A DNA stretch of 64,000 bases from Edaphochlamys debaryana. Lineage: Eukaryota > Chlorophyta > Chlorophyceae > Chlamydomonadales. A program made the translations under genes and the position numbers. The first letter of the stretch is position 1; every line of letters begins with the position of its first letter. Of this stretch, positions 59,964 through 64,000 are shown piece after piece. The stretch covers positions 1 through 64,000 of the forward strand of contig JAEHOE010000089.1 in assembly GCA_016858145.1 (NCBI GenBank), in the 5' to 3' direction. Under the pieces are notes generated by a model that did no database searches, was not told the origin of the DNA, and saw nothing but the letters and a program-made list of their open reading frames with translations.

Positions 59964-62900
59964 TCACCAGTACGGCTGCCCCTGCGGTGGCGGCGCTCCG
60001 TACGCCCTCGGCGGCGGGCCCTGCTGCGGGTGCGGCGGGTAGCCGCCAGGCCCGGGCGGCGGCGGCCCGCCAGGCGGCGGCGCTCCGTACCCGGTCGCTG
60101 GCGGCGGCCCGCCGCCACCGCCGCCGCCGTAATGCTGCTGCTGCGGCGGCCCGGCGGCGTAGTGGTGGGCCGGCGGCGGCCCGTTGGAGTAGGGCTGCTG
60201 GTGGGAGTGGGGGTGGGCCTGATGGGGCTGGTGTGGCGGCGGGGGCCCGCCGTGCTGTTGGGGATAGTAACCCGGCGGCGGCGCGCCGGGCCCCGACGGC
60301 GGGGGCGCGCCGTAGCCGGTGCCGCCGCCACCGTACGACGGCGGCGGGGGCCCGCCGTGAGGGGGCCCGTGCGGGCCCGGGTACGGGGCGGGCGCCGGAG
60401 CGCCGTACGCCTGGGCGTGCGTGTGGGCGTGGGGGTGCGGGTGGGGCAGGTGGTGGTGGGGCTGGGGTGGGCCGTAGGGCCCCGGGGGCGGGGGCGCGCC
60501 GTACTGCCCCCCCGGTGGAGCATGCTGGGGTGCGTAGGACCCCGGCGGAGGCCCCTGCGGCGGCGGCGGCCCGTAGCCGCCGGGGCCCTGCGGCTGCTGC
60601 GACGGCGGCGGGCCGTCACGCATGGGCCGCATCCAGTTGCCGCCGCCGCCACCTCCCCCGCCGCCGCCACCTCCGCTAGGCGAGGGTGCGCCTCCGCCGC
60701 CTCTCCCGCCCTGCGTCCAGTCAAGGGCACCAGAGGCGGGCGATGCAGCGTCAGGGGCGTGTGGGGGCCAAGAGCGACATGCACAGACCAACCCGTGTTG
60801 GGTCCACCGGGATCCACCGGGGGCCTCCCATGCCCCGGTACTAGAGTCAGGTTGCCGGGGGCTCCCTCCAACCTGGGCCCCAAAGGCCCAGGGGCACCCG
60901 GCTGTACGGGTGCCGCCTTGCGCACCCGCCCGCTCCCTTCCCATGCACTGCATTGCCGTAGCGGCTGACTAAGGCCACAGAAGCTGTACGGCGCAGCCTC
61001 CGGGTCAACCCTAAGGACTCAGCTGCACTTGCGCCCGGCCCCACACGGTCCTGCCTTGCCCCAACCCAAGCCCTTCCTGAGCACAGAGACGAGAGCACAG
61101 CGGCGAGAAGGGTCCCCCGCCCTCAACTGGTGGTGGGCCATGCATTGCCGAAGCCCCTAGCTGAGACCACACTGCCACCCATTGCCCCAGTACCTATACC
61201 GGCATCAGACATGGCCAGACCCGTGGCGAGCACAGAGGAGGCAAGGGCCCCTCACCTGGTGGTGGGCAGACTGGTGGTGGTGGTGTGGCGGCTGGGAGTG
61301 GCGGCCGCCGCCCTCGCCGCCGCGCCCGCGCCCGCCGCCGCCGCCGTCCCGGCCGCCGCGCCCGCCGCGGCCGCCGTCCCGCCCGCGCCCGCCCCGGCCG
61401 CCGCCGCCTCCCCCCCGCTCCTCCCCGCCCCCCAGCCCCAGCAGAGCGCCCATGGCCCCCGCTGTGGCCGCCACTTGGAAGGAGGCGCCCGGGCCTGCAG
61501 GGGGGTCCGGGGTGGGGGGGGGGGGGGCAGTTGGGAAAGGTGGGGGTGGAGAGTGATAACTGGGAACGAAGAAGAGGGAGAGAGGGGTAACAAGCGGTTG
61601 CAAGCTGCAGAGATGTAGGGGTCAGGACCCCACCACACGTCATGTGCCGAGGGGCCACAATCGACCCATGTGCTAGCGCCCCAAGCCAACGCTCCCCCGT
61701 TCCCGGTTGGTGCTCACCCCTGCCTCCCTTGGGCCTCTGCCGGGGCGCCCCCGGCTGCGCCACGCCCTCGCCCGGGCCGCCCTTGCGCTTGGAAACTTGC
61801 TGCGGGGGGTTCGGGGGCAGGGGTGCGGGGTTGGGGTTGGGGGCTTGGGGTTGGGGGTTGGGAGCCCATGAGGGCAGGGGTGGGGGGCAGGCAGGCAGGG
61901 CGGCCGTGATGACGTGCAGCCCCCAGCCTCCACCAGCCCCGATCCTACCGTTGCATGCAGCCCACCTCACCCCACCACGCTCTCCGCCCCACCTGGCACA
62001 GGTAGTGCGCCTCCGCCATCCTCACGCCCCTCTCCACCCCTCTCCGAACATTCGAGCTTTAAACACCCGCAGCAACCACTCCCTCCGCCTCCCCCCCCCC
62101 CCACACCCACACCTGGCGCAGGTAGTGCGCCTCCGCCTCGTCATCGCTGAAGTAGACCTCGTCCTCCTCACCGTCCGAGGGGGGCTCGGGGACAGTGCCG
62201 GGGCGACGGGCGCCGGCGCCGTACTACGGGGGGTAGGGTGAAGTGCGGGGAGGAACGGGCTGGTGCAAGGGTTGCAAGCTTGGTCTCGGCGTCAATTTCG
62301 CCCTCCCCCCTCCCGCATCCGACTGTGAAGCCTGTCTGGAAAGAGCTTGGCTGCCTTCGCCCCCCCCCCCCCCTCCAGCCCCCCCCCCCTACCAGCTCCT
62401 CGGGGCTGAACACGCGGGCCAGGCGGGCGACGGTGAAGAGCGCCGCCCCCGGCTTCACGCAGGCGGGGAGGGCGCCCTTGACGGCGGGCCTGCGGGTGGT
62501 GATGGTGGTGGTGGGGTGTGTGCTGCTGAGCGGGACCGCGCCGGCGCCAGGGAGTCTTTGCGTGTGGAGGGGTGGGCTGGAGGGTTTTTTTGGACCGTAC
62601 GCACCCCTCTCCTTTACACACACACACCCCTCAGGCTCATGCGAGCAGCCCTTCACACACCTCCGCAGCCCTAAGCATACGCCCCTCCTCCCCCCCACCT
62701 GAAGGCGTACAGCGGCTGCGTGACCGGCCCAAACACCTCCTCCACCACCCCCAGGGCCGTGCGGTCCTCGGCCACCAGCACCGTGCTGGAGGGGGGGGGG
62801 GCAGGAGGGGGGGCGAGGGGTTGGGGAGGTGGGCTCAGGGGTTGCCTAGAGGCGTGCGAGGGGTGGGTTTGCGCCTGGCCCCCGCAATTTCACACCTCTT

Positions 62901-64000
62901 GAACGAGGCGACACAATCCCCCCAAGCCGCCCCTCCTGAAACACCATTTCCCCCGCCCCACCCCCCTTCCCCCCCAAGCCACGCAGCACCCACCCCTCGG
63001 CCAGCGGCGGGCTGTTCTCCAGCCCCCTCGCCACCACCATGCCCTCCAGGCAGCTCAGCACGGAGGCGGCGGGCGCCAGGGCGTCGTCGGGGCGGAGCGC
63101 CTGGGCCTCGCCCAGCTCGGGGGGGGCGGCGGGGAGGCCCTGAAGGGGGTTGGGGTTGGGGTGGGCGGGTGGAAAGAAAATTGGAGGTGGTGGAGGAGGG
63201 CGGAGCGGGGCTCGATACCCTTGGTACCTACTTGGTGCCTTCCCCTTGAGATGAGCTCCCACTCGCCCCTGCTGCACGACCCAGGCCTGCCCCCGTGCCG
63301 ACACGCCCCCACACACCCCTCCCCCCTCCCCGCCACCCCAGCCCACCAGCTCCTGCTGCACGCTGCGCCCCCCTCCGCCGCCCTCCTCCTCGTCCTCCTC
63401 GTCCACCGCCGCGTAGGCCCGAGCGATCAGGTCCTTCATGCCCTGGTGGTCGAGTGCCTGGGGTGGGGGTGGGGGTGGGGGGGTTAGGGCTTAGGGGTGG
63501 GGAGGGGCGAGAGGAGGGGTCGCTCCCACCAGGTGTCCGATGCGTAGCCAGGTCACATTGGCCCCGCCCCACCCCAAACGCTGCACCCAAATACCCGACG
63601 GCCCAACCATCCCTCTCCACCCACGCGCCTTTCAAAGCACCCCGCATACGCCTTTGCCAACCCCCCGCGGAACACCGCCTCCACCATGCGCTCCTCACGA
63701 CCCGGCACGACGTGTGCCCTTACATACACGCCCCTCCCCGTTGCCCCTTCCTCCCCTCCCCGGCCCCCGCCGGTCTCACCTCGAGCTCCTCCTCATCAAT
63801 CATGCGCTCCCCCACCTCCTCCTCCTCCTCCTCGTCGCTGCTCGCCAGCGGGCTGGTGTCCGTCTCCGCCTCCCGCATCTCCGCATCCGCCCCCTCCCCG
63901 TCTGCCCCGCCTGCCCCCGCCCCGCCCTGGCTCTGCCCCCGTGCCGCCACGGGTGTCAGGCTCAGAGCCACCGCCCCCGCCGCCTCGTCGACGGTGAGGC
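59964..64000 (-). CDS. NAF1: NAF1, H/ACA snoRNP assembly factor (5' end outside window)
   Basis: NAF1 holds the place of Gar1 on Cbf5/dyskerin during H/ACA snoRNP (and telomerase RNP) assembly in the nucleus (known). Exons: 63780-64000 (partial), 63347-63457, 62994-63139, 62699-62785, 62393-62489, 62113-62223, 61718-61799, 61256-61494, 59964-60710. All phases agree and the stop is TGA at 59964-59966. Exons 3-5 encode the Gar1/Naf1 barrel: PPLAEG, TVLVAEDRTALGVVEEVFG, PVTQPLYAFRPAV, GAALFTVARLARVFSPEEL. Exon 6 gives the acidic DGEEDEVYFSDDEAEAHYLR, exon 7 the basic KRKGG tail. The N-terminal exon is acidic (SSDEEEEEEVGERMIDEEEL). Exon 8 is an RGG-rich tract; exon 9 is about 249 residues rich in P, G, Y, Q and H ending QPYW. 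The barrel separates it from Gar1 by the flanking acidic and P-rich regions. Confidence 0.88.
61256..61494 (-). CDS. NAF1: RGG (GAR) exon of NAF1
   Basis: This exon encodes GPGASFQVAATAGAMGALLG, then a run of RGG/RGRG/RDGG repeats, then a His-rich end (HSQPPHHHHQ). RGG tracts bind RNA and are usual in Gar1, but less so in NAF1 orthologues as I know them. It joins exon 7 in phase 1 and exon 9 in phase 0 (CAG|GTGAGG). Confidence 0.75.
61991..62137. repeat. Intronic copy of the NAF1 exon 6 end and donor
   Basis: ACCTGGCGCAGGTAGTGCGC plus CTCCGCC at 62111-62137 (end of exon 6 with its donor) recurs at 61991-62017 with a single change (GCACAGG), 120 bp away inside the following intron. The copy keeps an intact GT donor (CAG|GTGGGG on the minus strand), so it could act as a decoy or alternative splice site. 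Confidence 0.7.

Noticed and set aside
59705..60968. 400-residue arginine-rich frames over NAF1 exon 9
   Set aside because: Shadows of the P/G-rich exon in other frames; exon 9 joins exon 8 in phase on the minus strand.
63640..63715. Extra NAF1 exon (ERMVEAVFRGG on the minus strand)
   Set aside because: Exons 63780-64000 and 63347-63457 already join in phase 0, and no good acceptor/donor pair flanks this piece.
1..64000. tRNA, rRNA or snoRNA genes
   Set aside because: I looked for T-loop GGTTCGA-type motifs and conserved rRNA strings and saw none; a covariance-model search would be needed to exclude diverged small RNAs.

Overview
The window looks like nuclear DNA of a green alga, most likely a chlorophycean such as a volvocalean. 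The genes are split into many short exons with GTGAGT or GTGCGT donors and GCAG acceptors, and coding DNA is very GC-rich. A large protein ends in a MYND finger, an extracellular mosaic gene carries WSC, lectin and Cys-rich modules, and a candidate TGTAA polyadenylation signal follows one gene. This lineage call is an inference from gene style, not from a marker gene.

Layout. 0.1-1.7 kb (+): the 3' part of a PIH1-domain gene (dynein-arm/R2TP co-chaperone family) with several reading-frame breaks. 1.7-7.6 kb: gene-poor DNA containing a 2.49-kb foldback-like element (4044-6532) and short repeat clusters. 7.6-40.56 kb: one uninterrupted satellite array of about 168 monomers averaging 195 bp, with internal multi-monomer duplications. 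Both sides of the array carry clusters of a CCGTTATCG/AAACGGAT motif. 42.27-52.06 kb (-): a mosaic gene of about 28 exons for a secreted or surface protein of roughly 1,570 residues. Its order is SUEL-type lectin, LamG-like, PAN-like, a DxDxDG calcium-loop module with a proline-rich linker, four WSC domains, and Cys-rich GRGAG modules. Its 5' end is unresolved and abuts an 84-bp minisatellite. 55.33-58.77 kb (-): a MYND-finger protein gene with at least four single-base frame breaks. 59.96-64.0 kb (-): NAF1, the H/ACA snoRNP assembly factor, intact over nine exons but cut at its 5' end by the window edge.

The genes do not form a functional unit; they are independent eukaryotic genes around a large satellite block. 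The most notable items are the satellite (possible centromeric, subtelomeric or other heterochromatic domain), the foldback element, and the exon-shuffled surface protein. Splice sites were read by eye and checked for phase. Coordinates of individual exons should be good to a base or two but have not been confirmed by transcripts.
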